DNA of 64,000 nt from Henriciella litoralis. Its GTDB lineage: Bacteria > Pseudomonadota > Alphaproteobacteria > Caulobacterales > Hyphomonadaceae. Under the pieces are notes generated by a model that searched no databases, had not been told where the DNA came from, and saw only the letters and a program-made list of their open reading frames with translations. Below, in pieces: positions 17,972 through 28,900 of the stretch. The translations under genes and the position numbers were made by a program. Within the stretch, counting starts at the first letter, position 1, and the number at the start of each line of letters is the position of its first letter. The stretch is taken from the NCBI RefSeq assembly GCF_002088935.1, contig NZ_NCSS01000006.1:1210407-1274406 (forward strand), read 5' to 3'.

Positions 17972-18818
17972 CCGAAGCAGGCTCGCCGCCAGCGCCCTCA
18001 ATCGCGGACGAAATAAGGATTGGAAGACAGAGCCGTTCGGCCTGCTCAAGCTTCAAATTGTCTTCCGAGACCAGACCGCCGGCCCGCACCAGCAGCGCCG
18101 TCATGATCGACACAGACGCGATCGCTTCTTCAGTGTCGACATTCTTCTCACGCACAACCGACCGGATATGACGTTCCGAGGCGGGGGCGCGTATTTCGTC
18201 CCGCAACTTGTCGATCCGGTCACGCACTCCGGAATCCCTGACAAGGCGCTGGAGCAATGGCCCGCGCCTCGACACTTCGCGAAGATAGTTGATCGACGAC
18301 AAGACCACTTTCGCAATCCGGGTGCCACCACGCTGAACGGAGGCACGGCGCGACATTTCAAACGCAACGACTTCCTCGAAGGCCAGATCAACAAGCAGGT
18401 CTTCCCGCGTCGAAAAGATATTGTGCGCCTGGGCCTCGCTCATGCCGAGCTGTTTGGCGATGGCCTTCAGGCTGATCTGATGGGTCCCGCTCGTATGGGC
18501 GATATCGCGCGCGCAATCGAGCATCATGCGGCGGCGCTCTTCACCTGACAGGCGCGTCCGGCGGCGCCGGTCACCTGCCGCGTCACCGCCGATCGTGACG
18601 ACGCCATCTGGATCCGCGATCGATGTGGGCTTCTCCGCGCGTCCAGCTTCGCCCTTGCTGCGCCAGTAGCCCTTGGGCGGACGCTCAATTTCGAGGCGGT
18701 CGCAAATCTTGGCGAGCCCGTTTGGCGAAAGGCCAAACTCATCGGCAAGGACCGAGACCGGCCGCGACCAGACAAGGTCCAACAGTTCCGATCGCGTAAG
18801 CTCAATCTTTTTGCTCAT
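17958..18818 (-). CDS. TetR-like regulator with an extra N-terminal HTH domain
   Basis: The protein has 286 residues. Residues 1-55 (LTRSELLDLVWSRPVSVLAD, then LSPNGLAKICDRLEI and RPPKGYW) match a small HTH module usually seen alone or on other conserved hypothetical proteins. After a charged linker (55-90) a TetR-type domain follows: RRMMLDCARDIAH, then ISLKAIAKQLGMSEAQAHNIFSTREDLL, and a helical C-terminus. Two DNA-binding domains in one chain is unusual for TetR. It is divergent from the CoA-transferase gene across 147 bp and probably regulates it. Confidence 0.8.
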   Translation of the reverse strand: MSKKIELTRSELLDLVWSRPVSVLADEFGLSPNGLAKICDRLEIERPPKGYWRSKGEAGRAEKPTSIADPDGVVTIGGDAAGDRRRRTRLSGEERRRMMLDCARDIAHTSGTHQISLKAIAKQLGMSEAQAHNIFSTREDLLVDLAFEEVVAFEMSRRASVQRGGTRIAKVVLSSINYLREVSRRGPLLQRLVRDSGVRDRIDKLRDEIRAPASERHIRSVVREKNVDTEEAIASVSIMTALLVRAGGLVSEDNLKLEQAERLCLPILISSAIEGAGGEPASASSA

Positions 18819-18965
18819 CCGTTTTCCCTACACCCAACCGCCGCAAGGGCAAAACGCCTCTTGCACGCCACCTTCAAACCGGACGTAGGGTCATATCTGT
18901 GCCGCTCCCTCATGAGCCTTTAGGCTGACATCCAACAACAACAAGACATCAGGGAGAGATCGATC

Positions 18966-20141
18966 ATGGACATTAAAGGCTATCCGCTCGAAGGGTTGAA
19001 AGTGCTGGATCTGTCCCGCGTTCTGGCGGGGCCCTTTGCGACGCGAATGCTGTCTGACCTCGGCGCCGATGTTATAAAGATCGAACCACCCGAAGGCGAC
19101 GTGACCCGGCATTTCGGCAAGACCGATGACGGCGTTTCCGGCTTCTATCTCCAGCAGAATGTCGGCAAGCGAAATATCTGTATTGACCTCAAAGCCGACG
19201 GCGCCCGTGAGCTGGTGCTCGACCTTTGCCGTAAGGCTGACGTGCTGGTGGAGAATTTCCGCCCCGGCGTGATGAAGCGGTTCGGCCTCGATTGGGAGAG
19301 CGTGCACGCGGCAAATCCGAAACTGGTGATGCTGTCGATTTCGGGCTTCGGACAGACCGGCCCGGAAAGTGGCCGCGCGGCCTATGCGCCGGTCGTCCAC
19401 GCGGAAACCGGTCTTATTTCGCGGCAGGCAGACATGAGCGGCGGCCCGGCCTATGACCTTCAATACTCGCTCGCCGACTCCTACAGCTCCTTGCATGGGC
19501 TCGTTGGCCTGCTCGCGGCGCTACGCGTCGCTGACCAGACAGGCATCGGCCAACACGTCGATATCGCGATGATTAACGTCGTCCACGCAACCGATGACTA
19601 TGCCCATTGGGCGCTCGACAATGTCTGGCCAAAGCCTGCTGAAAACCTCGTTTGGGACGCGCCGGACGGAAAGAAGATCCTCATCTCATCTGACATGAAA
19701 TGGATCTGGCGCGTCTTCTCAACCAAGGGCGGCGTGCAGGACCCGACGCCGGACGGCGCTGAGCTCGAAACGAAGGTCGCCGCCCGGCACAAGGCCGTCA
19801 CCGAGCACATCCGCTCCTATCCAAGTTTCGACGCCCTCACCGAAGCGCTCGACCGGATGAATCTGGCCTGGGGGCTGGTGCGTAAATTTGGCGAGGAATC
19901 CTACGCCCAGAAGAGCGTCGGCCCGAATGGCATTCTCGTTGATGTCGTTGATGACAAGGGCAATCCGCGCCGCACGGTCCAGTCGCCCTACCGCTTCTCA
20001 GCCTCGAAGAGCGGCATTGAGACAGGTGAAAGGCCCCCGAAACGCGGCGAGCATAATGTCGCCGCGCTCGAAGACTGGCTGGGCCTGAACAGTGAAGACG
20101 TAAAACGCCTGACAGATGCGGGCGTCCTGCTCAGCGAGTAA
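18966..20141 (+). CDS. CaiB/BaiF family (type III) CoA-transferase
   Basis: The protein has 391 residues. It opens with PLEGLKVLDLSRVLAGPFATR and SDLGADVIKIEPPEGD, the standard family III CoA-transferase N-terminus, with VENFRPGVMKRFGLDW and ISGFGQTGP further on. The likely catalytic Asp that forms the aspartyl-CoA anhydride is D171 in LADSYSSLHG. It moves CoA between carboxylic acids in the cytoplasm. AGGGAGA precedes the ATG. No partner gene names the substrate; the neighbouring hydratase and SDR hint at acyl-CoA catabolism. The opposite regulator gene is the probable controller. Confidence 0.92.
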   Translation: MDIKGYPLEGLKVLDLSRVLAGPFATRMLSDLGADVIKIEPPEGDVTRHFGKTDDGVSGFYLQQNVGKRNICIDLKADGARELVLDLCRKADVLVENFRPGVMKRFGLDWESVHAANPKLVMLSISGFGQTGPESGRAAYAPVVHAETGLISRQADMSGGPAYDLQYSLADSYSSLHGLVGLLAALRVADQTGIGQHVDIAMINVVHATDDYAHWALDNVWPKPAENLVWDAPDGKKILISSDMKWIWRVFSTKGGVQDPTPDGAELETKVAARHKAVTEHIRSYPSFDALTEALDRMNLAWGLVRKFGEESYAQKSVGPNGILVDVVDDKGNPRRTVQSPYRFSASKSGIETGERPPKRGEHNVAALEDWLGLNSEDVKRLTDAGVLLSE

Positions 20142-20159
20142 GCAGGACACACCGTCTGG

Positions 20160-21287
<1,128 letters not shown>

Positions 21288-21372
21288 TTAGATCCGTCAC
21301 TTCTTGACTTCGGCGGCCCGTGCCTCACCCCTCATCTTATCGCACGCAGTCCAGCACTCAGAAGGAGGGCCA

Positions 21373-24213
21373 ATGCCAGCCTCACCCGCCCCATCGACAG
21401 CGAAAAGCCCGCTCAACCTGAATTTGGTGAGGGAGCAGCTTCGCAAGCTCGCGGCTGGCATCGAGAAGGATCCGCTGACGAACTCTGTCTTTGGCTATGC
21501 CCTGAACCTGTTGCAGGATCTCGAAAGTGGTCGGCGCACGCTTGGCGAGCTGACCGGCGTGGTTGACGAGCTACATTTCGAATTGCTGAAGGAGCGGGCG
21601 GATCGCTTCAGCGCACAGCATCAGTCTGTCGGCGTAGACGGCGATCCATGGGCATCGGTACGCCAGCAACTCGAAACGGCCGCAGGTAAGGGCGTCGACA
21701 CCTTTCTGGACGGCGTCACGACGCTGAAGGGCGGCATCGTCTTTACGGCGCATCCGACGTTTGCGCTGTCGCGTCAGCTACGTGAAGCCTTCGCCGACTA
21801 TGCAAGCGACCCGGACGCCGCCGCTTGCGAAACACTCAAAGCCGCCGCCATGGCCCCGAATGAGGACTGGCCGGACCAGATTACGCTGCTAAGCGAACAT
21901 GCCGAAGTTCAGTCTGCCATCGCGAACGCCCGCGACGCGGCCAGGGCCTACGCCGCCCTGATCGTAGATGTTGCGCGCGACGCCTTTCCAGATCAGTGGC
22001 GAAACATTCGGCCCGTCCTGCCAACGCTGGCAAGCTGGGTCGGCTATGACCTCGATGGGCGAACAGACATTCACTGGTCCCAATCCATTGCCCTTCGGCT
22101 TTGCGAAAAAGCGATGCAGCTTTCATATTATGAAACCCGGCTGAGAGCGCTGGGCGACGACAAGACACTCGGCGATCTTGCCGACAAGGCCCGCGCAGCT
22201 CGAGATCACACCGAAGCTGCCGCCGAGCGCTTTGAAGGCGACTTGCAGAACGGCGACGTATTGGTCGAGGCTGCCAATTTCCTGACCGCAGAGAATGATG
22301 CCAAGCTTATCAAGGCTTCAGAGCTAACTGGGCCGCTCACAAAGCTTATCGAGGACGATGGCACACCCGCTGAGCTGGCCGCTGACCTGATCGTATTGCG
22401 CGCCGAAATCGATGCGCTGCAACTTGGCACCGCCCGGATTCACCTCAGGGTCAACGCCGCGCAGGTACGTACGGTGCTCTCCCGCGACCTTGGTCTCGAA
22501 ACCGAGGATGAGACCCTCGGCCGGCTGGCGCTCAGCGAACTATCCAATATGGCGAAAGCGAACGCTGTTCGCCCGGTCAATTTCGCGGACCTCTTCCTTG
22601 AGCAGTCCACGGCACGCCGACAATTCATGATGTGCGCGCAGATCCTGAAGCACATCGATGCCGAAAGCCCGATTCGTTTCCTCATCGCGGAAAGTGAGAA
22701 CCCGGCAACGGTCATGGGTGCCCTGCATCTTGCCCGCCAATATGGTGTGGACCATGCGCTGGATATCTCACCGCTCTTTGAAACACCCGAAGCGCTTGAA
22801 ACCGGCGGGCGTTTTGTCGAGCGCTTGCTCGAAGAGCCTGCCTTCCTCGATTATCTCAAGGCGCGTGGGCATCTTTCCATTCAGCTTGGTTTTTCAGATT
22901 CCGGCCGGTTTATCGGTCAGGTCGCCGGCAATATGGCAATCGAGCGCATTCATAACCTCATCGGCCGCGCGTTGGGAGAAAAGCTGCCCGGCATCGGGCT
23001 TCTGGTCTTCAATACGCATGGCGAGTCGATCGGTCGCGGCGCTTATCCCGGCAATTTCGAACAACGTTTCGACCACCTCCTGACACCCTGGACGCGGGCT
23101 GGCCTGAAGCGGCGCGATATTCGCCCCATTCACGAAGTGAGCTTTCAGGGCGGCGACGGCTTTCTTCATTTCGGAACGACGCACCTCTCCGAAGCGACCT
23201 ATGCTGCCTTCTGCGAACACGTGCTCGCCGACACCAGCGACGCGCTTGATGACCCCTTCTACAAGCAGACAGATTTCGTCTGGGACGCCTATCGCGCCTT
23301 GCGCGCCTGGCATGAATCCATGTTCGTCAACGATGACTACGCGCATCTTCTCGGGGACTTTGCGACCGGCTTTCTGGTCAAGGCCGGCTCGCGCCCCGTC
23401 AAACGTCCAGGCGGCGCTGCCGGGCCGTCAGCGATCCGCGCCATATCCAACAACGCCCTTCTTCAGCAGCTCGGCATTCCGCTGAACTCAGCCTGCGGCA
23501 TCGGCTCAGCCACCCCGCGCGAGACAGACCGGATGATCGAACTGGTCAACGCATCGCCGCGCCTGCATTCCCTCGTCATGCTGGCCACCCGCGCCCGCAT
23601 GCTGACCAGTCTGCCAACGCTTCGCGGATATGCCAGCGTGTTTGACCCGCAGGTCTGGCTCGCTGTCTCGCGGCATGGCGATATTGAGGCTGGCGAAAGT
23701 CTGCGCCAGGTCGCCAAAGCCGTCTCGGACTATGCGACCACGACCAGCCTGCGGCGTGTCGCCAATATTCTCAGTCTCGATCTTTTGAAGTTCGATGCAT
23801 TGATCGCCGCCCTGGACGAAGCCCCGAGCGCCGATCAACGGCACGAAGAACGTCTCGAACTACATGCCCTCCACGCGATCCGTCAGGCGGTGATGATGTA
23901 TTCGCTCAGCCTCGTTGGCGGGCTCAGCAATGTCTCCTCGCGCCACGACATCAGCCGCGAGGACATCCTGACGATGATCCTCGAACTACGCATCGACGAA
24001 GCCGTCGAAACGCTCGAAACTATCTACCCGGCTTCCAGAAATGATACGGACCTGATCGATGGTGTGTCCGAAAATGGCTTTGAATCCGGCGACACATCCG
24101 CCGCCGGCTATGATTCGATGCATCGAAATCTGATAGATCCGCTTCGCGTGTCAGGTGAGCTCATCCGCCGAATATCCGTTGCAAATTGTCATGCCTTCGG
24201 CGCCTGGGGATGA
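21373..24213 (+). CDS. Phosphoenolpyruvate carboxylase-like protein, catalytically divergent
   Basis: The start ATG 21373 (946 aa) follows AAGGAGGG. Length and motif order match PEP carboxylase: FTAHPTFA near residue 120 (His kept, the usual Glu of TAHPTE replaced by Phe), QLGFSDSGRFIG near 510, SIGRGAYPG near 555, and SRPVKRPGG near 675. The glycine loop normally reading FHGRGGxIGRGG is here FNTHGESIGRGA, so the His and first Arg used for bicarbonate/PEP chemistry appear lost or shifted. Either it is a paralogue with altered chemistry or a regulator-like relic. It lies directly upstream of the Pfa-like genes on the same strand. Confidence 0.75.
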   Translation: MPASPAPSTAKSPLNLNLVREQLRKLAAGIEKDPLTNSVFGYALNLLQDLESGRRTLGELTGVVDELHFELLKERADRFSAQHQSVGVDGDPWASVRQQLETAAGKGVDTFLDGVTTLKGGIVFTAHPTFALSRQLREAFADYASDPDAAACETLKAAAMAPNEDWPDQITLLSEHAEVQSAIANARDAARAYAALIVDVARDAFPDQWRNIRPVLPTLASWVGYDLDGRTDIHWSQSIALRLCEKAMQLSYYETRLRALGDDKTLGDLADKARAARDHTEAAAERFEGDLQNGDVLVEAANFLTAENDAKLIKASELTGPLTKLIEDDGTPAELAADLIVLRAEIDALQLGTARIHLRVNAAQVRTVLSRDLGLETEDETLGRLALSELSNMAKANAVRPVNFADLFLEQSTARRQFMMCAQILKHIDAESPIRFLIAESENPATVMGALHLARQYGVDHALDISPLFETPEALETGGRFVERLLEEPAFLDYLKARGHLSIQLGFSDSGRFIGQVAGNMAIERIHNLIGRALGEKLPGIGLLVFNTHGESIGRGAYPGNFEQRFDHLLTPWTRAGLKRRDIRPIHEVSFQGGDGFLHFGTTHLSEATYAAFCEHVLADTSDALDDPFYKQTDFVWDAYRALRAWHESMFVNDDYAHLLGDFATGFLVKAGSRPVKRPGGAAGPSAIRAISNNALLQQLGIPLNSACGIGSATPRETDRMIELVNASPRLHSLVMLATRARMLTSLPTLRGYASVFDPQVWLAVSRHGDIEAGESLRQVAKAVSDYATTTSLRRVANILSLDLLKFDALIAALDEAPSADQRHEERLELHALHAIRQAVMMYSLSLVGGLSNVSSRHDISREDILTMILELRIDEAVETLETIYPASRNDTDLIDGVSENGFESGDTSAAGYDSMHRNLIDPLRVSGELIRRISVANCHAFGAWG

Positions 24214-24264
24214 CAAAAGCCTGTGCTTTCTGGCCTTTGAAAGCGTTCACTTCGCACGCCCAAA

Positions 24265-24282
24265 CTGTTGCATTTGCAACAG
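24265..24282. promoter_or_regulatory. Perfect 8-bp-arm palindrome upstream of pfaD
   Basis: CTGTTGCATTTGCAACAG is an 18-bp palindrome with 8-base perfect arms and a 2-base centre. It lies in the 205-bp gap between the PEPC-like gene and pfaD, about 135 bp before the pfaD start. This symmetry fits a dimeric repressor such as TetR or MarR. It is the only strong regulatory signature inside the synthase locus, so pfaD and downstream genes probably have their own promoter here. Confidence 0.5.
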
Positions 24283-24418
24283 ACTCGATCATCTGGCACC
24301 GCTCACTGCTCGCATTCTCGACACTCGCCGGCAAAGTCTCGTTGATGGTGCGATTTATGCATTGATGCACCCTATGAAATGGAGTTTAGTTCACAACCAG
24401 AAGGGGAATTGGTGACTC

Positions 24419-25924
24419 ATGACTCGATCACCGGGGCAAATGCCAGCTATCCCGGCTTCGATCTCCAGGATCGAAAGTCGACCGGCATTGCAGCCCTCGC
24501 GGTCACCGTCCACCGGTTTCCATATGTTTCCTGAGTTTTTAGGCGACCATGGTTTTACGCAGACGCATGGCTGCCGCTTCGCTTATATCGTTGGCGAAAT
24601 GGCCCGCGGGATCGCGACACCCCGCATGGTCGTCGAAGCTGTCCGCGCCGGCCTTGTCGGCTTCTATGGAAGCGCCGGCCTGAAACCCGAAACAATCGCC
24701 GCTGGCCTTGATGAGATTGAGGCCGGCCTCGGCAAAGGTGCCCCGGCCTGGGGCGCAAACCTTATCCATTCGCCGCAGCAACCCGGATATGAACGCGCGA
24801 TCGTTGACCTGTTCCTGGCGCGAGGCGTCGCGCGGGTCTCCGCTTCTGCCTTCATGCAGCTCTCGCCGGAGATTGTCCGCTACAGCGTGAAGGGCCTCAG
24901 TCGCAAACCGGACGGCTCGATTGCCCACACGACGCACGTATTTGCCAAGGTTTCCCGCGCTGAGGTCGCCCGCCAGTTCATGGCGCCCGCCCCGGATGCC
25001 TTGCTGAAGACGCTTATCGAAGCTGGCGACATTACAGAGGCTCAGGCTGAAATGGCCCGGCAAGTCCCGGTCGCGGCGGACATCACAGCCGAGGCAGATA
25101 GCGGCGGCCATACTGATAATCGCGCCGCCGGACCGCTCCTCTCCTCCCTAATTCAGGCCCGCCGCGAGACGTGTGAGCTTCATGGTCTCAATCCCGACGA
25201 TATCCGGATCGGACTTGGCGGCGGAATTGGTACGCCATGGGCAGCTGCCTCCGCCTTCCAGATGGGCGCGGCCTATATCATCACCGGCTCGATCAATCAG
25301 GCCGCTGTTGAATCTGGCCTGTCGCTGGAAGGCCGCAAGCTGTTGGCTGATGCCGGCCCCGCCGATGTCGCGATGGCGCCAGCCGCCGATATGTTCGAGC
25401 AGGGCGTAAAGGTTCAGGTGCTGAAGCGCGGCACCCTCTTCGCGATGCGGGGCAATCGCATGCGGACGATCTATGACACCCGCGCCAGCTTTGAAGACTG
25501 CACGCCTGCCGAAAAGACCTTTATCGAGACCGCTCTTGGTGAAAGCTTTGAAAAGGCCTGGGCCCGCACAAGTGCTTTCATGGCGAGTAGCAATCCTCGC
25601 GAGCTTGCCAAGGCGGAGGCCGACCCTCGCCACAAGATGGCACTGGTCTTCCGGCGCTATCTCTTCTTTGGCGCGCAATGGGCGCGCGATGGAGATGCGA
25701 CCCGGCTGCGCGACTACCAGATCTGGTGCGGCCCCGCGATGGGCGCCTTCAATGAGTGGGTCAAAGGCAGCCTGCTCGAAAAACTTGAAAACCGAAGCGT
25801 GAAGCAGATCGCGTGGAATTTGCTGGATGGGGCAGCAAAACTTTCCGCCCTGCAGGCACGCAGGGCCAGCGGTGAAAACATTCCACCGTCAGCCTTCGAT
25901 TATCGGGCGGGGCTTTTCGATTAG
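24419..25924 (+). CDS. pfaD: PfaD-like enoyl reductase of a Pfa-type lipid synthase
   Basis: This is a 501-residue FMN TIM-barrel protein of the PfaD family. The conserved start LGDHGFTQTHGCRFAYIVGEMARGIATPRMV begins at residue about 40, followed by AGLVGFYGSAGL, WGANLIHSP, the AADITAEADSGGHTDNR active-site and FMN region, and LGGGIGTPWAAASAFQMGAAYIITGSINQ. In PUFA synthases PfaD acts in trans to reduce enoyl-ACP. The N-terminal 35 residues are not conserved-looking and the start is uncertain; AGAAGGGG lies about 12 bases before the chosen ATG. pfaA follows after 25 bp. Confidence 0.92.
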   Translation: MTRSPGQMPAIPASISRIESRPALQPSRSPSTGFHMFPEFLGDHGFTQTHGCRFAYIVGEMARGIATPRMVVEAVRAGLVGFYGSAGLKPETIAAGLDEIEAGLGKGAPAWGANLIHSPQQPGYERAIVDLFLARGVARVSASAFMQLSPEIVRYSVKGLSRKPDGSIAHTTHVFAKVSRAEVARQFMAPAPDALLKTLIEAGDITEAQAEMARQVPVAADITAEADSGGHTDNRAAGPLLSSLIQARRETCELHGLNPDDIRIGLGGGIGTPWAAASAFQMGAAYIITGSINQAAVESGLSLEGRKLLADAGPADVAMAPAADMFEQGVKVQVLKRGTLFAMRGNRMRTIYDTRASFEDCTPAEKTFIETALGESFEKAWARTSAFMASSNPRELAKAEADPRHKMALVFRRYLFFGAQWARDGDATRLRDYQIWCGPAMGAFNEWVKGSLLEKLENRSVKQIAWNLLDGAAKLSALQARRASGENIPPSAFDYRAGLFD

Positions 25925-25949
25925 AACTTGAACGAGGGGTTGTTCAAAA

Positions 25950-28900
25950 ATGGGCAATAAGACAGGGCACAGGGGTGATATCGCGATTGTCGGCATGGGA
26001 GCCATGTTTCCCGGCCGCGGCGATACGCTTGGCTACTGGAAAGACATTGCAGAGGGCGTCGATACGCTCGGCCCCGTGCCAGCCAGCCACTGGCTGATCG
26101 AGGACTATTACGACGAAAATCCTCGCGCAAAAGACAAGACCTATGGGCGGCGCGGCGGCTTCCTCAGCCCGAAAGGTTTTGACCCCCTCGAATTCGGCAT
26201 TCCGCCTAACCAGATCGAAGCCACAGACACCGCCCAACTGCTTTCGCTCATCGTCGCGCAACAGGCGCTTGATGAGGCAGAAGCTGCGACCGGCGGAACA
26301 ATCGATCGCCAGCGCACCAGCTGCATTCTCGGCGTCGCCTCAGCCACCGAACTCGTCGGCCATATGTCCGGTCGCCTACAACGGCCCGCCTGGATCAAAG
26401 GCCTGCGCGATGCCGGCCTGCCCGAAAGCCAGGTTCAGGAGATCGCCGACCGTATTTCGTCCAATTTCTCCGAGTGGAAAGAAAGCACCTTTCCTGGCCT
26501 GCTCGGCAATGTCGTCGCCGGCCGGATCGCCAATCGGATGGACCTTGGCGGCAGCAATTATGTGACGGACGCGGCCTGCGCCTCCTCCCTATCCGCGTTG
26601 CATGGCGCCATTCATGAATTGCGCGCGGGTGATAGCGATCTTGTCCTCGCGGGCGGCGTCGACACGCTGAACGACATTCTGATGTACATGTGCTTCTCCA
26701 AGACGCCCGCGCTATCGCCAACAGAGGATTGTCGCCCCTTCTCTGCCCAGGCCGATGGCACGATGCTTGGTGAAGGCATCGGCATTCTGGCTTTGCGCCG
26801 TGTTGAAGACGCTGAACGCGATGGCAACCGCATCCATGCTGTCATCACCGGGATCGGCTCAGGCTCTGATGGCAAGGCGACCGCCATTTACGCCCCCCTG
26901 CCTCAAGGCCAGGCCCGCGCCCTGTCGCGCGCTTACGAGCAGGCCGGCTACGAGCCGCGCACAGTTGAGCTTGTCGAAGCGCATGGCACAGGCACCAAGG
27001 CCGGCGACGCCGCCGAAATTGGCGGTCTGAAGCTCGTCTTCGCGCCAGAAAATGATGATATCGAGGCCCCATGGTGCGCCATCGGCTCGGTCAAATCCCA
27101 GATCGGCCACACAAAGGCCGCGGCCGGGTCTGCCAGTATGATCAAGACGGCCATGGCGCTGTCCCGCAAGGCCTACCCGCCAACGATCAAGGTGGACCAG
27201 CCATCGGCCGCGCTTGCCGGATCGCCGTTTTACGTCAACCGCGACCTTCGCCCGTGGGTCCGCTCCAGCGATCACCCTCGCCGCGCCGCTGTCAGCTCCT
27301 TTGGCTTCGGGGGCTCCAATTTCCATGTGACGCTCGAAGAATATGTGGGCGAGGCTGCGGTTCAGCCAGCCCGCGTGCTACCAGCAGAACTGGTCATGGT
27401 CTCCGCACCCGACGCGGCATCTCTTGCCGCCGCCATTGAAGGCGCAGCCAAGCGGATGGTGTGGGAAGAAGACCTCGCAATCGTCGCCAGTGAGAGCCAT
27501 CAGAGCTTCGATCCGGCGGCCACCTGCCGGGCAGCGATTACAGCCGCAGACATGGCTGAGTTTGAAACCAAAGCCAGCAAGATTGCAGGTCTCATCCGCG
27601 CAGGCACGGCGTCGTCCGCGCCGCCGCCACGAGGCACCAGCCTTTCGCTGAGCCCAGCAGCTCCCGGCAAGCTCGCCTTCCTGATGCCTGGTCAGGGCAG
27701 TCAGTATGTCGGCATGGGACGTGAGCTTGCCCTTGCCTTCCCTGAGGCGCTGGCCGCCTGGGACCTTGCTGCAAGCCACAAGAAGACCGGCAAACAGGCC
27801 TTACATAACCTCGCCTTCCCGCCGTCAGCATTCAGTCCTGAAGAGGCCGTCGCGCAGGCCGATACGCTGACCGCCATGGAGAACGCGCAGCCTGCGCTCG
27901 CCGCCGCAACGCTCGCCACACTCTCTATTCTCGGCAAGGCAGGCGTCCAACCGGACACCGCCGCCGGGCACAGCTTCGGCGAGATCATGGCGCTGCACGC
28001 AGCAGGAACGTTTGACGCAGAGGACGCGCTCACGCTCGCCAACAAGCGTGCAAAGCTGATGAGCAAGGCCGCCGCCGCAAGCGAAGGCGCGATGCTGGCA
28101 ACCCAGGCGTCTGCTGAGACGCTGAAGCCCATCATTGCGGCGCATCCCGACGTCGTGATCGCCAATGACAATGCCCCCACCCAGACCGTTCTGTCCGGGC
28201 CTGTGGATGCCATCGAGGCGGCCCGCGTCGCGATAGAAGCGGCAGGTATCAAGGCGCGGCGCTTGCCCGTCGCCTCGGCCTTTCACTCGCCCATCGTGGC
28301 CGGAGCCGTAGCGCCCTTCCGCAAGACGCTGGAGAAAACAGACTTTACCAAAGCCGCGTTTCCAGTCTTCGCCAACGCCTCAGGCAACCGGTATCCAAAC
28401 GCCTACGAAAAACAGCGCGATATTCTTGCCAAGCAGATCGAAAGCCCGGTTCGCTTCCGCGACATCATCGAGAGCATGCATGCAGATGGCGTGACGACGT
28501 TTGTTGAGGCGGGTCCCGGTACAGTCCTCACCGCACTCGTCGGACAAATCCTGCCCGGCAAGGCCGACGCCATTGCACTTGATGACAAGAAGGCAAGTGG
28601 CCTCGCGGCTTGTCTCGCCGGCCTCGGCAAGCTTGCCGTTCTCGGCCACAAGGTCGATTTCGCCGCTCTATTTGCCAATATGCCCGCGCCACAGCCGCGT
28701 AAGGCCCGGTCGAAATATGCCGTGGACCTCAACGGCGCCAACTACCGCAAACCCTATCCGCCTGAAGGCGGGGCAGCGGCCCTGCCAGCCCCCAATCCAG
28801 AAGCGCCAGCAACGCCTGAGCCCCAGCCAGCCAATTCGGAGCCTGCATCAATGGCTCCGCCTAAAGAGCCTCCTCCCAAACCGGTTGCCTCACCCGCCGC

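Noticed and set aside
27701..28252. 183-codon minus-strand ORF inside pfaA
   Set aside because: It is antisense to the AT domain; long shadows are expected in high-GC coding DNA.
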